A stretch of 64,000 nucleotides of DNA from Nocardioides_C sp963700955. Lineage in GTDB: Bacteria; Actinomycetota; Actinomycetes; Propionibacteriales; Nocardioidaceae. The stretch's first letter is position 1; every line of letters starts with the position of its first letter. A program made the position numbers and the translations under genes. Shown here one piece after another: positions 7,741 to 16,163 of the stretch. The stretch spans positions 1 to 64,000 of the forward strand of contig CAVOZH010000004.1 of NCBI GenBank assembly GCA_963700955.1, given 5' to 3'. The notes below the pieces were generated by a model. The model was given only the letters and a program-made list of their open reading frames with translations, ran no database searches and was not told where the DNA came from.

Positions 7741-7846
7741 CGGACGAAGCGCAGAATCCTCGACGCGCCAAGTTCCATCCTTGTGGTGTGAAGTACGACA
7801 GCATCTGGCATGGACGCGGTCAAGACGAAGCCACAAGGAGACATCG

Positions 7847-8824
7847 ATGATCGATTGGCGTGAGATCGACCTCGGCGGGGCGACGATCGAGGGCTTGACC
7901 AACACCTGTCATTACGGCCGCGGGATTCTCGCTTGGGGGCGTCGGGGAGGACATCCCTACGCGGCCAGGGTGTCATCGACGGGGAACGTCGACGAGAGCT
8001 TTCCGAGGTGGTCGGGCCGCGTCTCTAGTGTTCTCCAGGACGACGTGGGAGACCTGTGCGTGACGGGCGGATCGCCGCCGCGGACCCACCCCGCTGACGA
8101 TGCCGCCGAGTGGGCTCCCCTGTATGAGGGCGACCCATATGTCTCCGGGTGGGTTGTCATGGGAGACGAGGACCCGTGCAACCTGGCACTTGGCGCAGGT
8201 GGCCACCTGTACGCCTACGAGTACGGCGGTGAGGCGCCCTCGCGGGGACCGAAGCTGCTGGCGGGGCAGAGCGGCGAGGACCTTGTCGTAGCTGGCGCCG
8301 AGATCGGGCTCGTGGTCGCGGGGCCTTTGGCTTCTGTCGCCGACGATCATGGGAAGGCCTCCACTGTCACCAGTGCCTGGTTCTACGGCAACGGGCTGTG
8401 GGAGCAAGTCGACGTCGTTGGGCCACTGGAGGCCTACACCGACGCCTACACTCGCTGGGAGCCGATTCTCGCTGGGCACTTCGACGCCAGACCCCGGGTG
8501 TTCAGCCACGCGGGCACCGCCCTTCCGTCGCCTCAGGTTGACCTGGATCGAGCACGTCCCCGCGTCTGCGTGGCGCACGTGGATGGGGAACCCTACGGCT
8601 CCGAGCGACCGGATTGGGACGGACGACTCGCCCTGGTAGTTCAGGCAGTCGAGGGGGTCCAGGTGTGGTTGCAACACGGACGTGGTTGGACGATGTTGCC
8701 CGGACCTGAGGGGACGCTGCAGGCAGCCCGCCTCGGCTACAACGAGAAATGGGCAGGGTGGGTCGTCACCGACGGACGACTTTGGTCCGCCGATCTCTCC
8801 GCCGTGTTCGACGCGCTCGGGTGA
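7847..8824 (+). CDS. Hypothetical protein, beta-propeller-like
   Basis: A 325-residue protein with no signal peptide or membrane helix. It is rich in Gly, Asp and Trp with recurring beta-strand blocks (GRGILAWGRRGG, WVVMGDEDP, LVVAGAEIGLVVAG, GWTMLPGPEG, WAGWVVTDGRLW), as in irregular propeller-like proteins. No catalytic motif seen. The ATG at 7847 has an AAGGAG ribosome site 7 bp upstream. It is the last of the seven same-strand genes separated by repeats. It superficially resembles the minus-strand protein at 9957, but I see no clear sequence match. Confidence 0.6.
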   Translation: MIDWREIDLGGATIEGLTNTCHYGRGILAWGRRGGHPYAARVSSTGNVDESFPRWSGRVSSVLQDDVGDLCVTGGSPPRTHPADDAAEWAPLYEGDPYVSGWVVMGDEDPCNLALGAGGHLYAYEYGGEAPSRGPKLLAGQSGEDLVVAGAEIGLVVAGPLASVADDHGKASTVTSAWFYGNGLWEQVDVVGPLEAYTDAYTRWEPILAGHFDARPRVFSHAGTALPSPQVDLDRARPRVCVAHVDGEPYGSERPDWDGRLALVVQAVEGVQVWLQHGRGWTMLPGPEGTLQAARLGYNEKWAGWVVTDGRLWSADLSAVFDALG

Positions 8825-9152
8825 GCCGCCCGGCGCCACTGGCGCTGACGTCCCCCGAACATCCGGCGCGGGCACCCGCTGACCGGCGGAGTCAGTGGGC
8901 AGAAGTCTCCGGTGAGGATGGGTCTCGCAAGTGATCCGCCCCGGAGCGGCATCCTTTGGTCAGCGGGCGAGAGCCACGAGACTCGCACCCGCAACGGGCT
9001 TACTGCGCTCGTCGTCGAGGCCCAGGGGCTAGTCACGGCCATTGATTGACGCGCAAGGAGACGCACTGTCGTGCCGCCGACAGGTAGAGCTCAGTCGGTG
9101 GAGACGGGCGGGCGGTCATGGCTTTGGAGCCCGGCACCAGCACAGCCCGGCG
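8825..9152. other. 328 bp without a recognisable gene
   Basis: This is the gap between the last same-strand cassette-like gene and the minus-strand pair. A stretch near 8847 (ACGTCCCCCGAACATCCGG) faintly resembles the hairpin repeats but does not fold the same way. No supported gene or terminator. Confidence 0.5.
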
Positions 9153-9938
9153 CTATCGCACCACCCGTGGCAAGTAGCAAACCAGTTCGATTTGGGCTCC
9201 GTAGTGGTCAAGGAGAACTGACCCGTCTGCGTAGATGCCACGCTGCTCCTCACGCTTGAGCACGGGCCAGGCATGGTCGGGCACGGTGGTCCAGCCGATG
9301 CGCTCGTGTCCGACCATCACCTGCACGTTCGGAGGATCGTCCGGGAGCAGCCAGCAGTACGCTTCGCCCCAGCCGTGCCGATTGGCCGATGGAAACTGAC
9401 GGCAGCGTCCGATCGCTGTGGCAGCAGCCTCATCGACGCGGAGATCGAGGGCCACCTCGTCGACCGGTGGGTGCAGCCACCGCAGCACCAGATCGTTGGC
9501 TTTGCGTGCGTCACTGAGCTTCCGATAACCCTCGGGCAGGTCCATCCAGGAGAGATCAAGTCGGCCACCCTCCCGGAAGACGCGGCCGATCTCGACGGCA
9601 GATCTTGCGAAGGACCGCAGAGCCGTCCACGCGATCCCTGGGACTGCCCGCCGGAGTTCACGTTCCAGCGCCTCGGGCGGCACTCCTCGTTCCCACAGGG
9701 ACAACACGAAGTCACGGCCGGGACCTGGGCTGCTGAAGACTTCCACTCCCGACGCAGCCAACTGCTCGATGAGAAACGCGGGCGAGTCGTCTCCCGTTTG
9801 CTGTCGCGTCTCCCATGCTGTCGCGTAGGCGTCGCGCAGCCGCCCAAGGTCCTTGTCTTGCACGGCGTCACCGTACCGGTCTGTGACATCGCATCGAACG
9901 CTCTGACTAGCCGCTGTCCGCCCGACTTCGTCACGCAC
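9153..9938 (-). CDS. Hypothetical protein
   Basis: A protein of up to 261 residues that I do not recognise. The N-terminal half is helical and charged (LGRLRDAYATAWETRQQTGDD, GVPPEALERELRRAVPG). The C-terminal half has strand-like segments (GEAYCWLLPDDPPNVQVMVGHERIGW shortened by loops). The start is uncertain: GTG 9938 is used, and a GTG about 25 codons inside (before QDKDLGRLRD) is plausible. It follows the 9957-10838 gene by only 18 bp on the same strand, so the two are probably one transcript. Confidence 0.55.
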   Translation of the reverse strand: MRDEVGRTAASQSVRCDVTDRYGDAVQDKDLGRLRDAYATAWETRQQTGDDSPAFLIEQLAASGVEVFSSPGPGRDFVLSLWERGVPPEALERELRRAVPGIAWTALRSFARSAVEIGRVFREGGRLDLSWMDLPEGYRKLSDARKANDLVLRWLHPPVDEVALDLRVDEAAATAIGRCRQFPSANRHGWGEAYCWLLPDDPPNVQVMVGHERIGWTTVPDHAWPVLKREEQRGIYADGSVLLDHYGAQIELVCYLPRVVR

Positions 9939-9956
9939 GAGCGCCCCGTCAGAGCG

Positions 9957-10838
9957 TCAGCTGAGTTGTGCGAGATCGATGCGGTGCCAGTCATGACCAT
10001 TCAGGACGTGCAGCTCGGTGCCTTGCGCCACCAGTTGGGCATCAGGCGGAAGGGGGGCGCCGTCGGGGAGGCGAATCACCACTCGCCCTTGCGGTTCGAA
10101 CGCCGTCTCACCCAGGGACCCGATCGCGGTGAGCCCTGCCTTATGGGCCCAGCCAGTCGCGACCAGGGCGACCCAGCCGGTGGGCTCATCGACTAGGACG
10201 GCGCCGATGTTCGTCTGGAAGTGGGGGTTTAACCAGGCGGTGACCGCGCCGTCGCGAATCCTCGCCACCGGGAACTCGAGATAGGGACACAGCCACACCG
10301 TGTCGTCGCTGACATTGACCCCCTCGCAGTCGTCGATCCCGACCGGTCCGGCACCGTTCGGGAATCGCCACAACGGCTGCAGCCACGGCGAGAATCTCAC
10401 CAGCCCGCAGCTGGAGAGGTCGGCGGCAGGACCGTCGTCGAACACCCCCTGGTCGCCGTATCCGACCCACACCTCACCCGAGGTCGTGGCGCACACCTGG
10501 TCTGCATGACCTCCGATGTTTGCGCCGTGCACCATCTCCCCTTCCGGGCCGAGCACCCACGCATTGGGCCCGCTGCCCGACCCTCCCTCCACGACCATGA
10601 ACCGCCCCTCGACGGTGGGCTGAATGAACCGCAGGTCTGGAAGATCGGCATCACTCCGAAGGACGATGCTGCGTCGCGGGGCATACATCGCCCCGAGTAG
10701 AACGTCGGGTGATCGCCAGATTGCCAGTGCGTCCCCGGAGGGGCCGATGGATGCCGCCTGCAACTCCAGTCCCGGCAGTGGCTGGCCAAGCCGAGCATGC
10801 CGGCGAAGTCGCACAGAGCGCGGCCACGGGGTCTTCAC
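9957..10838 (-). CDS. Hypothetical protein with propeller-like repeats
   Basis: A 293-residue protein with repeating strand-rich modules ending in sequences such as WVLGPEGEMVHG, VWVGYGDQGVFDDG, LVRFSPWLQPLWRFPN and VWLCPYLEFPVARIRDG, spaced roughly as blades of a beta-propeller. No signal peptide. Family unknown. It leads a two-gene minus-strand unit with the 9153-9938 gene. A hairpin-repeat relative lies just upstream of its start. Confidence 0.6.
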   Translation of the reverse strand: MKTPWPRSVRLRRHARLGQPLPGLELQAASIGPSGDALAIWRSPDVLLGAMYAPRRSIVLRSDADLPDLRFIQPTVEGRFMVVEGGSGSGPNAWVLGPEGEMVHGANIGGHADQVCATTSGEVWVGYGDQGVFDDGPAADLSSCGLVRFSPWLQPLWRFPNGAGPVGIDDCEGVNVSDDTVWLCPYLEFPVARIRDGAVTAWLNPHFQTNIGAVLVDEPTGWVALVATGWAHKAGLTAIGSLGETAFEPQGRVVIRLPDGAPLPPDAQLVAQGTELHVLNGHDWHRIDLAQLS

Positions 10839-10892
10839 GCCTGAAGGTTAGAGACTCCGAGGCATCCACCGCCCGCATTTTGAGGCGACAGC

Positions 10893-10922
10893 CAGACGTC
10901 CGGATATGCGCCGTTACGCGCA
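10893..10922. repeat. Partial relative of the intergenic repeat
   Basis: AGACGTCCGGATATGCGCCG matches the first half of the repeats at 6184 and 7692, but the second hairpin is absent. It lies between two minus-strand genes. Confidence 0.45.
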
Positions 10923-10925
10923 GGC

Positions 10926-11150
10926 TCAGTCCGCCCACTGAACCGCACGGCGGTTCCGAGCCATGCCAAGACCCTGACCAACAAGCACGCCACCCACAGC
11001 GCCGAGGCCGACAGCAAGAAGCCCCTGCCGCTCACCGCTCAGACTGACGGCGCTAATGAACGCAAACACCAGCAGAACCGTGCCTGTGATGATCTGTGTG
11101 ACCACGATCGTTGGGGTCTGTGTCTGAGCAAGACGACTGGGCTCCGTCAC
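10926..11150 (-). CDS. Small two-helix membrane protein
   Basis: A 74-residue protein with two predicted membrane helices (TQIITGTVLLVFAFISAV, about residues 18 to 35, and LAVGLGAVGGVLVGQGLGM, about 45 to 63), separated by a short SGERQG turn. Function unknown; it could be a cassette-like cargo gene, because repeat-like sequences flank it on both sides (10,893 and 11,163). Confidence 0.5.
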   Translation of the reverse strand: MTEPSRLAQTQTPTIVVTQIITGTVLLVFAFISAVSLSGERQGLLAVGLGAVGGVLVGQGLGMARNRRAVQWAD

Positions 11151-11162
11151 AGGAGGGACCCT

Positions 11163-11200
11163 ACCGTCCGGACGCCCTCATCTAGCCGCCGAGCGGTAAC
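11163..11200. repeat. Partial relative of the intergenic repeat
   Basis: ACGCCCTCATCTAGCCGCC followed by GAGCGGTAAC resembles copy 6 with insertions. GTCC/GGAC arms are present but adjacent. Weak call. Confidence 0.4.
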
Positions 11201-11408
11201 AGGCACCCTTGTGATCCGACCACAGATACGCGGCACATGTCCGCCAACTGATGTGCGCCAGGCTCAGCGATCTGCGCGTGTACGGAACAGCCGAGACCGA
11301 CCACCCGCAGCATCCGGCGCAGGTCCTTCGCCTCTGCCACGGACGGGCAGACGGCGTTGCCATGGAGGTGAAGCGGTGGGCAACGGAACGCATTCCCCGG
11401 AGGTGAGG

Positions 11409-11852
11409 GTGGTGGCTGAGCTGTTGTGGAAGCTGCGGGTGGCAGTGCTGTGGATCTTCCTGGGCATGGCCGCGATGACGTCATTGGTGGTGTTCATCTA
11501 TGAGCCGGAAACGGTCAGGGGCATCATTCGGGGTGAGGTCGCAGGGGTGGACTCAGGCAGCCCACAGGCCCAGATGTATATGGCGCTCCAGCCGCTGGTG
11601 CCCCTGGGGATGGCGTTCACGACCCTCGCCCTGAACGACCGCCGGACGAACCGAAGGGTGAACGGAGTGCTCGGCGTACTCGGGGCGGTCCAGTCGTTCT
11701 TCATCTTGGTACAGAACTTCCGTGACCCGTCGGTCTTCGCCATTGCGGTCATTTTCCTCGTGTCACTGCTCCTGCTGTGGCACGTCTGGAAGTGGCCGAT
11801 GCCGGACAGGGCTGCATCGACCACCCCCGAAGAGCCCGCTGTCAGGCGCTAG
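11409..11852 (+). CDS. Four-helix membrane protein, unknown
   Basis: A protein of about 147 residues with predicted membrane segments near residues 9 to 30 (VAVLWIFLGMAAMTSLVVF), 60 to 76, 86 to 105 and 110 to 128, and a short proline/glutamate-rich tail. The GTG start at 11409 (or 11412) is favoured by a GGAGG ribosome site at 11397 to 11402. No family recognised. Confidence 0.6.
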   Translation: MVAELLWKLRVAVLWIFLGMAAMTSLVVFIYEPETVRGIIRGEVAGVDSGSPQAQMYMALQPLVPLGMAFTTLALNDRRTNRRVNGVLGVLGAVQSFFILVQNFRDPSVFAIAVIFLVSLLLLWHVWKWPMPDRAASTTPEEPAVRR

Positions 11853-11877
11853 GCGCACCCCCGATTCGGGCGCGAGC

Positions 11878-11958
11878 GTCATCGCCTCGGACACGTCCCG
11901 AGCATCCGGTGCACCGACTTGACGTTGGCTCCGGCCTGCACGGCCAGACTCGCGTGGC
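11878..11958 (-). pseudogene. Decayed tyrosine-integrase remnant
   Basis: Read on the minus strand this encodes SLAVQAGANVKSVHRMLG, nearly identical to the HxxR-to-LGH segment of the integrase at 3182 (SLAVQAGANVKAVQRMLG). The frame then breaks, with VSEAMTLA continuing in another frame. It is a second, much more degraded integrase copy, left from another integration event or from duplication of the first. Confidence 0.75.
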
Positions 11959-11965
11959 TGGCTGC

Positions 11966-12375
11966 GGCCAGTCGATACCGGATTACGCGCATCGCGCAGT
12001 CTCGGACCTTTGCCTCTGGACAGATCAGATTCCCCGGTCACGCTGAGTTCTGTGGGCGCGCTACCTCACGAAGAGAGGGTTTCGGACCAACCCGGGCTAC
12101 CCGTTGCTTCACGCCAAAGATCCCATTGAGAGATGCAGGGATTACACCTGCCCGGCGCTGAAGAACTGCTTCGGGGCCAATCCCGCGGCGCCGTAAGTCG
12201 CGGCCGTCGTGAAGTCGTGGCCGAACGAGTACGTCGAGCGTTCAACGGTGAATGCGTTCGGCCCGCTCTACGCCCGCAAGGCAGCCAACCAACACGCGCG
12301 GCGCTCGTTCGGGCTGCGAGACCGCTGATCTGGCAAAGTCCCATGACGACGACGTTCGAAAGGACTCACCAGAAC
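11966..12375. other. About 410 bp without a supported gene
   Basis: The stretch between the integrase remnant and the VOC gene has open frames but none with recognisable protein features. It may be degenerate mobile-element DNA. Confidence 0.4.
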
Positions 12376-12777
12376 ATGACCCTTCGGTGGTACACGCTGG
12401 TTGTCGACTGCCAGGACGTGAAGAAGCAGGCGACGTGGTGGGCACAGGCTCTCGACTGGACAGTCATCCATGAGTCGGACAACGAGTGCGTGATCGTTCC
12501 GTCGTGGGCCGACGAGACACTGATCGAGCAGACGCCCTGGGAGCGGGTCGGCCCGGGGATGGTCTTCGTTCCCGTTTCCGAGGGCAAGGCCGTCAAGAAC
12601 CGCTTGCACATCGACCTCGCCCCCCACATCAGCCAGGACCGCGATGCGGAGATCGAGCGCCTCGAGCGGCTCGGCGCCAGACGGATTGATGTGGGTCAGT
12701 CAGATGCCGCAACGTGGTCGGTGCTGGCCGACCCTGAGGGCAACGAGTTCTGCGTGCTCAGCTCTCGGGAGATGTAA
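12376..12777 (+). CDS. VOC family (glyoxalase/bleomycin-resistance-like) protein
   Basis: A protein of about 133 residues with a single vicinal-oxygen-chelate fold of the actinobacterial Glyoxalase_6 type: TLRWYTLVVDCQDVKKQATWW at the start, LHIDLAP in the middle and WSVLADPEGNEFCVLSS at the end. Such proteins are dioxygenases, isomerases or drug-binding proteins; the substrate cannot be told. ATG 12376 is preferred because AAAGGA lies 12 bp upstream. ATG 12343 would add 11 residues with no ribosome site. Confidence 0.8.
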   Translation: MTLRWYTLVVDCQDVKKQATWWAQALDWTVIHESDNECVIVPSWADETLIEQTPWERVGPGMVFVPVSEGKAVKNRLHIDLAPHISQDRDAEIERLERLGARRIDVGQSDAATWSVLADPEGNEFCVLSSREM

Positions 12778-12890
12778 CCCCCAGCCACCGAGCCCGTGTC
12801 CTCCACCCTGAGCATCACGAGTGGAGCGTCGGAACGTACCGACCTGGGAGTTCCTGGCAGCAGCTTTCTTCGAGCATCGAGACCTCGGGG

Positions 12891-14306
12891 TCAGGCGATG
12901 ACCTGACGGAACTTCCCACTCATGGCGCTCTGCTCCGGCGGCTCGCCAGCGCGAACGACGCTGACGTTGCCCAGGCCTTGAGCGGCGAGGTAACCATGCA
13001 GGTTCGTCGTCACGTCGAGCCACATTCGCTCGACATCGGCGCCGGGTTTCGACTCCAGGCGTAGCCGGATCGCGGCGGGTCCGGTCTGGATGAGCTGACT
13101 GCGGTGTACGGCGGGTGTCTGCTCGACGACGGAGGCGATGGCGAGCGGGAGGATGCTGACCGCGCTCCCGTCTGATCCGGTCAGGTGCAAGACGTCGTCG
13201 CATCTGCCTACCACCCGAATGGCGGGAAGGGGGTTGCCGCACGGGCAAGGGGCGGGCCGGGCGACCACGGAGTCGCTCAGGTCGTAGCGGATGATCGGCT
13301 GGACGTGGTTGGCCAGGTTCGTCAGGAGCACGGTGTGCGACGGCTCACCGGGAGGTGTCGGGCGGAAGCCCTCGTCGACCGGTTCGAGGACCGCCCAGTC
13401 GCTGTTCACGTGGAGCCAGTCGGCGGAGCAGCCGAACGCCAGCCACTGGCACTCCGAGGCTGCGTAGACGTCGTGGACCGAACAGCCGAAAACCCCAGTC
13501 ATGCCGGCGCGGGCGTCTGACGATGTGGACTCCCCGGCCGTCTCCACCAGCACTGGCCGCAGATGGAGACGCCCGGCGGACTGCTCCTCCGCAAGCAGCT
13601 GCAAGGCGCTGGGGTAAGCGGTGAGGATCGCCGGATCGAACTCCTGCAGGGCCGCCGCCAGCTCGGCGAGCGGGCGTTGCACCGAGAACAACCGGAAGGC
13701 GCGCGCTCGCCACCTGCTGCGGCGTCGCTCCAGCTCGATCCAGCCGGCGCCGGCGAAGTGACCGCCGGTGCCGACCACCGCGGCCCATCGGAAGCCCCGC
13801 ACCGTCAGTTGCAGCCACTCGCGCGGAGTCAGCCAGCCCAGGTCGATCCGGGCGATCACCATTGCCCGCAACACGGTGATGGCGCCGCGGTCGTAGACGA
13901 ACAGACCAGGATGGCCGCTGGTGCCCGAGCTCGTGCAGACGAAGTACTCACCCCGATACGGGACGCCGAGCAGCGCCGGATCGGCGACGAACGCCTCCAA
14001 CCCGTCCCGCGTGAGACCAGGGTCGGTCACCCAGTCGTCGAAGGCGGTCATCAGCTCGGGCTTGGTGACCGGGGGTAGGTCGCGGAGGTCGACGCCATCA
14101 GCCGGTAGCCCTTGGTAAAGGCGCCGGTAGAACCGGGACTCCCCGCGCGCACACGTCAACAGTGCTGCCAGCCGTGACTCCTGGCGCCGCGCCAACCCAG
14201 CCGCGCCCTCCCGCTGCGCCCGCCACAGGTCGACAGCAACGCGCGCCTCGCCTGGCATCGGTACCTCCGCCACCGTCGTCCGCCCCTCAACCTGATCACG
14301 CGCCAA
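12891..14306 (-). CDS. PaaK/CapK-like adenylate-forming enzyme
   Basis: A 471-residue member of the phenylacetate-CoA ligase-like branch of adenylate-forming enzymes. The phosphate-binding loop CTSSGTSGHPGLFVYD (about residues 133 to 148), the YAASEC motif, IIRYDLSDSV with the PCPCG metal-site-like cysteines, RVVGRCDDVLHL, and the C-terminal SGKFRQV with the probable catalytic lysine are all present. These enzymes activate a carboxylate as AMP ester, often to CoA. The substrate is unknown and no partner gene lies nearby. A second in-frame start (MPGEARVAVDLW) is possible. Confidence 0.8.
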   Translation of the reverse strand: MARDQVEGRTTVAEVPMPGEARVAVDLWRAQREGAAGLARRQESRLAALLTCARGESRFYRRLYQGLPADGVDLRDLPPVTKPELMTAFDDWVTDPGLTRDGLEAFVADPALLGVPYRGEYFVCTSSGTSGHPGLFVYDRGAITVLRAMVIARIDLGWLTPREWLQLTVRGFRWAAVVGTGGHFAGAGWIELERRRSRWRARAFRLFSVQRPLAELAAALQEFDPAILTAYPSALQLLAEEQSAGRLHLRPVLVETAGESTSSDARAGMTGVFGCSVHDVYAASECQWLAFGCSADWLHVNSDWAVLEPVDEGFRPTPPGEPSHTVLLTNLANHVQPIIRYDLSDSVVARPAPCPCGNPLPAIRVVGRCDDVLHLTGSDGSAVSILPLAIASVVEQTPAVHRSQLIQTGPAAIRLRLESKPGADVERMWLDVTTNLHGYLAAQGLGNVSVVRAGEPPEQSAMSGKFRQVIA

Positions 14307-14402
14307 GAGACTGCGAACAGAGCCGAAGGGCCCTCCTTGAAGGCGACGGGCCCGACGTCACCGAGGTTGTATCTTCACTGGCCTCAGCCCGGGCATCTGG
14401 CC

Positions 14403-14717
14403 CTAGCCTCGCGGAACCGTCTTGCTCATCACGCAGTGGTTCATGCCCTTGCGCCGGTCGTAGCTGAAGCCGGCCTGTTCGAAGAGGCTTCGGGTGCCGT
14501 TGTAGAGGAAGGATGCAGAGACCTTCTTGCCAAGGGTGTCCTGCGGGTACGCCCCAACGACTCCACCGCCCGCCTGCGCGATCAGACCCAGGGCACCACG
14601 AAGGGCGACCGCTGCCACTCCATTACGCCGGTGCAGTTACTCAGGGGTGCCGTACTCGCACCAAGCCACCGCGACATCGCCGTCGAACACGAGCGCAGCG
14701 TGTGCTCGACCCTCCTC
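14403..14717 (-). pseudogene. GNAT acetyltransferase remnant with internal deletion
   Basis: The minus strand reads EGRAHAALVFDGDVAVAWCE then YGTPE, a stop, and in the same frame LHRRNGVAAVALRGALGLIA, continuing to the C-terminus FLYNGTRSLFEQAGFSYDRR and NHCVMSKTVP. These are the middle and C-terminal parts of one GNAT subfamily, joined across a deletion and a TAA. The 5' end is lost: a stop lies just upstream and the VOC gene begins at once. Only the last 71 codons remain open. Confidence 0.75.
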
Positions 14718-14723
14718 GCTTGA

Positions 14724-15107
14724 TCAGTCATCGTCTCGACAGAGACAGAAGGGGTGTCCGGCTGGGTCGACAAGCACTCGGACATTCTCCTGCGGTTGTG
14801 CCGTGGCCAGCGTGGCGCCCAGCGCGATCGCATCCGCGACGGCAGCGTCAAGGTCACCGACCTGGAAGTCGAAGTGCATCATCGGGCGCTGGTGTCCGTC
14901 GGTTGGTGGCCACACCGGGGCGTGGTAGTCGTTCGCCTGCTGGAACACCAGAAAGATAGGTCCCTGAGGGGCGGCGAGAATGGCCGTACCTGGTTCCTCG
15001 TGCCCGATCGGCCACCCGAGCAGCTCCGAGTAGAACCTCGCCAAGGCGCCGGGATCAGGCGCCTCGATAGCCGTTCCCCACCACATGCCGTCGGTTCGAG
15101 ATCGCAT
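14724..15107 (-). CDS. VOC family protein
   Basis: A 127-residue single-domain VOC protein: MWWGTAIEAPDPGALARFYS at the start, LLGWPIGHEE, MMHFDFQVGDLDAAV in the centre and VLVDPAGHPFCLC at the C-terminal end. The ATG at 15107 has a strong AAGGGGG ribosome site. It is of a different subfamily from the VOC protein at 12376. Its stop is 6 bp from the GNAT remnant, so part of the intervening DNA has been lost. Confidence 0.82.
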   Translation of the reverse strand: MRSRTDGMWWGTAIEAPDPGALARFYSELLGWPIGHEEPGTAILAAPQGPIFLVFQQANDYHAPVWPPTDGHQRPMMHFDFQVGDLDAAVADAIALGATLATAQPQENVRVLVDPAGHPFCLCRDDD

Positions 15108-15285
15108 CCATGCACCCCCTTCGTCGTGACGCAGCCCTGATCGCTTTCGATCATGTCGGCAGCGTAGAACCCTTTGCGGACGGTTCGCTGCCGGAATGTC
15201 CGACCGATTTTCTGGGCGCACAGATGCCCCGACGTACCTCGGTCGTTTGGGCGCTGTAGCCATTGCTGCGCGCCATACTGCCGAT

Positions 15286-15618
15286 ATGGCGTACGACGAG
15301 GAGCTTGCGAACCGGATCCGGGAAGTCGTCCAGGGCGAGCCGGGCTTGAGCGAGAAGCGCATGTTCGGGGGGCTCGCCTTCCTCGTCCACGGGAACATGG
15401 CGGTCAGTGCCAGTAGCCACGGTGGCCTCCTCTTGCGTATCGATCCGAGCCAGGCTGAGTCTTTGGTCGATCAGCAGCACGTGCGCCGTTTCGAGATGCG
15501 CGGCCGAGAGATGGACGGTTGGCTACACGTGGACGTCGAGCTGCTCGAGACGAGCGAGGAACTGGGGCGCTGGGTGAACCACGGCATCACCTATGCACGT
15601 TCGCTGGCGCCCAAGTAG
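15286..15618 (+). CDS. TfoX/Sxy N-terminal domain protein
   Basis: A 110-residue protein matching the TfoX N-terminal domain: MAYDEELANRIREVV, EKRMFGGLAFLVHGNMAVSA with the conserved RMFGG, and a later GWLHVD then ELGRWVNHGITYARSL. Stand-alone TfoX-N proteins are widespread and of unknown role; in gammaproteobacteria TfoX relates to competence, which should not be carried over here. ATG 15286 is the natural start. Confidence 0.85.
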   Translation: MAYDEELANRIREVVQGEPGLSEKRMFGGLAFLVHGNMAVSASSHGGLLLRIDPSQAESLVDQQHVRRFEMRGREMDGWLHVDVELLETSEELGRWVNHGITYARSLAPK

Positions 15619-16163
15619 TCGCGACCCGCACCTCACGATGGCTCGGCAGCCCCAGCCAGGGAGGGGACAGGACTCCCCGAACCTCTGCGCTGCCCACGAA
15701 GCCGGCGCACGCTTGGTGTAGTCGCACCGGCCCTGCTCCAGCCTCCAAGCCCCTCAAAGCGCGAGGCGCAGACGAGCGTCCCAGGGGGCCGGTGCGGCCG
15801 GTCTTCGCCTGGGCCAAGGCACCGTGGTGAACCGGATGGCTCCCGACATGCTCGCGCGCGGCCTAACTACACGGGTGTAACCAATTCGAGGCTCCAGACG
15901 ATTCTTATCTGGGGGAGGGACGGGGGAACCTCGTCGCTCGATCCTGTGACCGCTTTCTTCCCAGGGCGGCTCTGGGACAGGCGGCGGGGTTCTCCCTGGG
16001 AGGCGGAGCCGGCAGCCGAGGCTCTCCTTCCTGAGTGCGGTCTCGGCGGGTGTCACCCTGAGCACTCGTCGAGACCGCTTCTCTCCTCTGTCGAGGCGCC
16101 CAGCACTGTGACCGGCTCGTTGGCGGACCAGATGGCGAACCGAGGTGCGGCGTCGCCGTCGGG
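15619..16163. other. 545 bp without a supported gene
   Basis: Between the TfoX-like gene and the SMP-30 pseudogene (3' end to 3' end). Open frames exist but none shows recognisable protein sequence, and no clear terminator was found. Confidence 0.45.
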
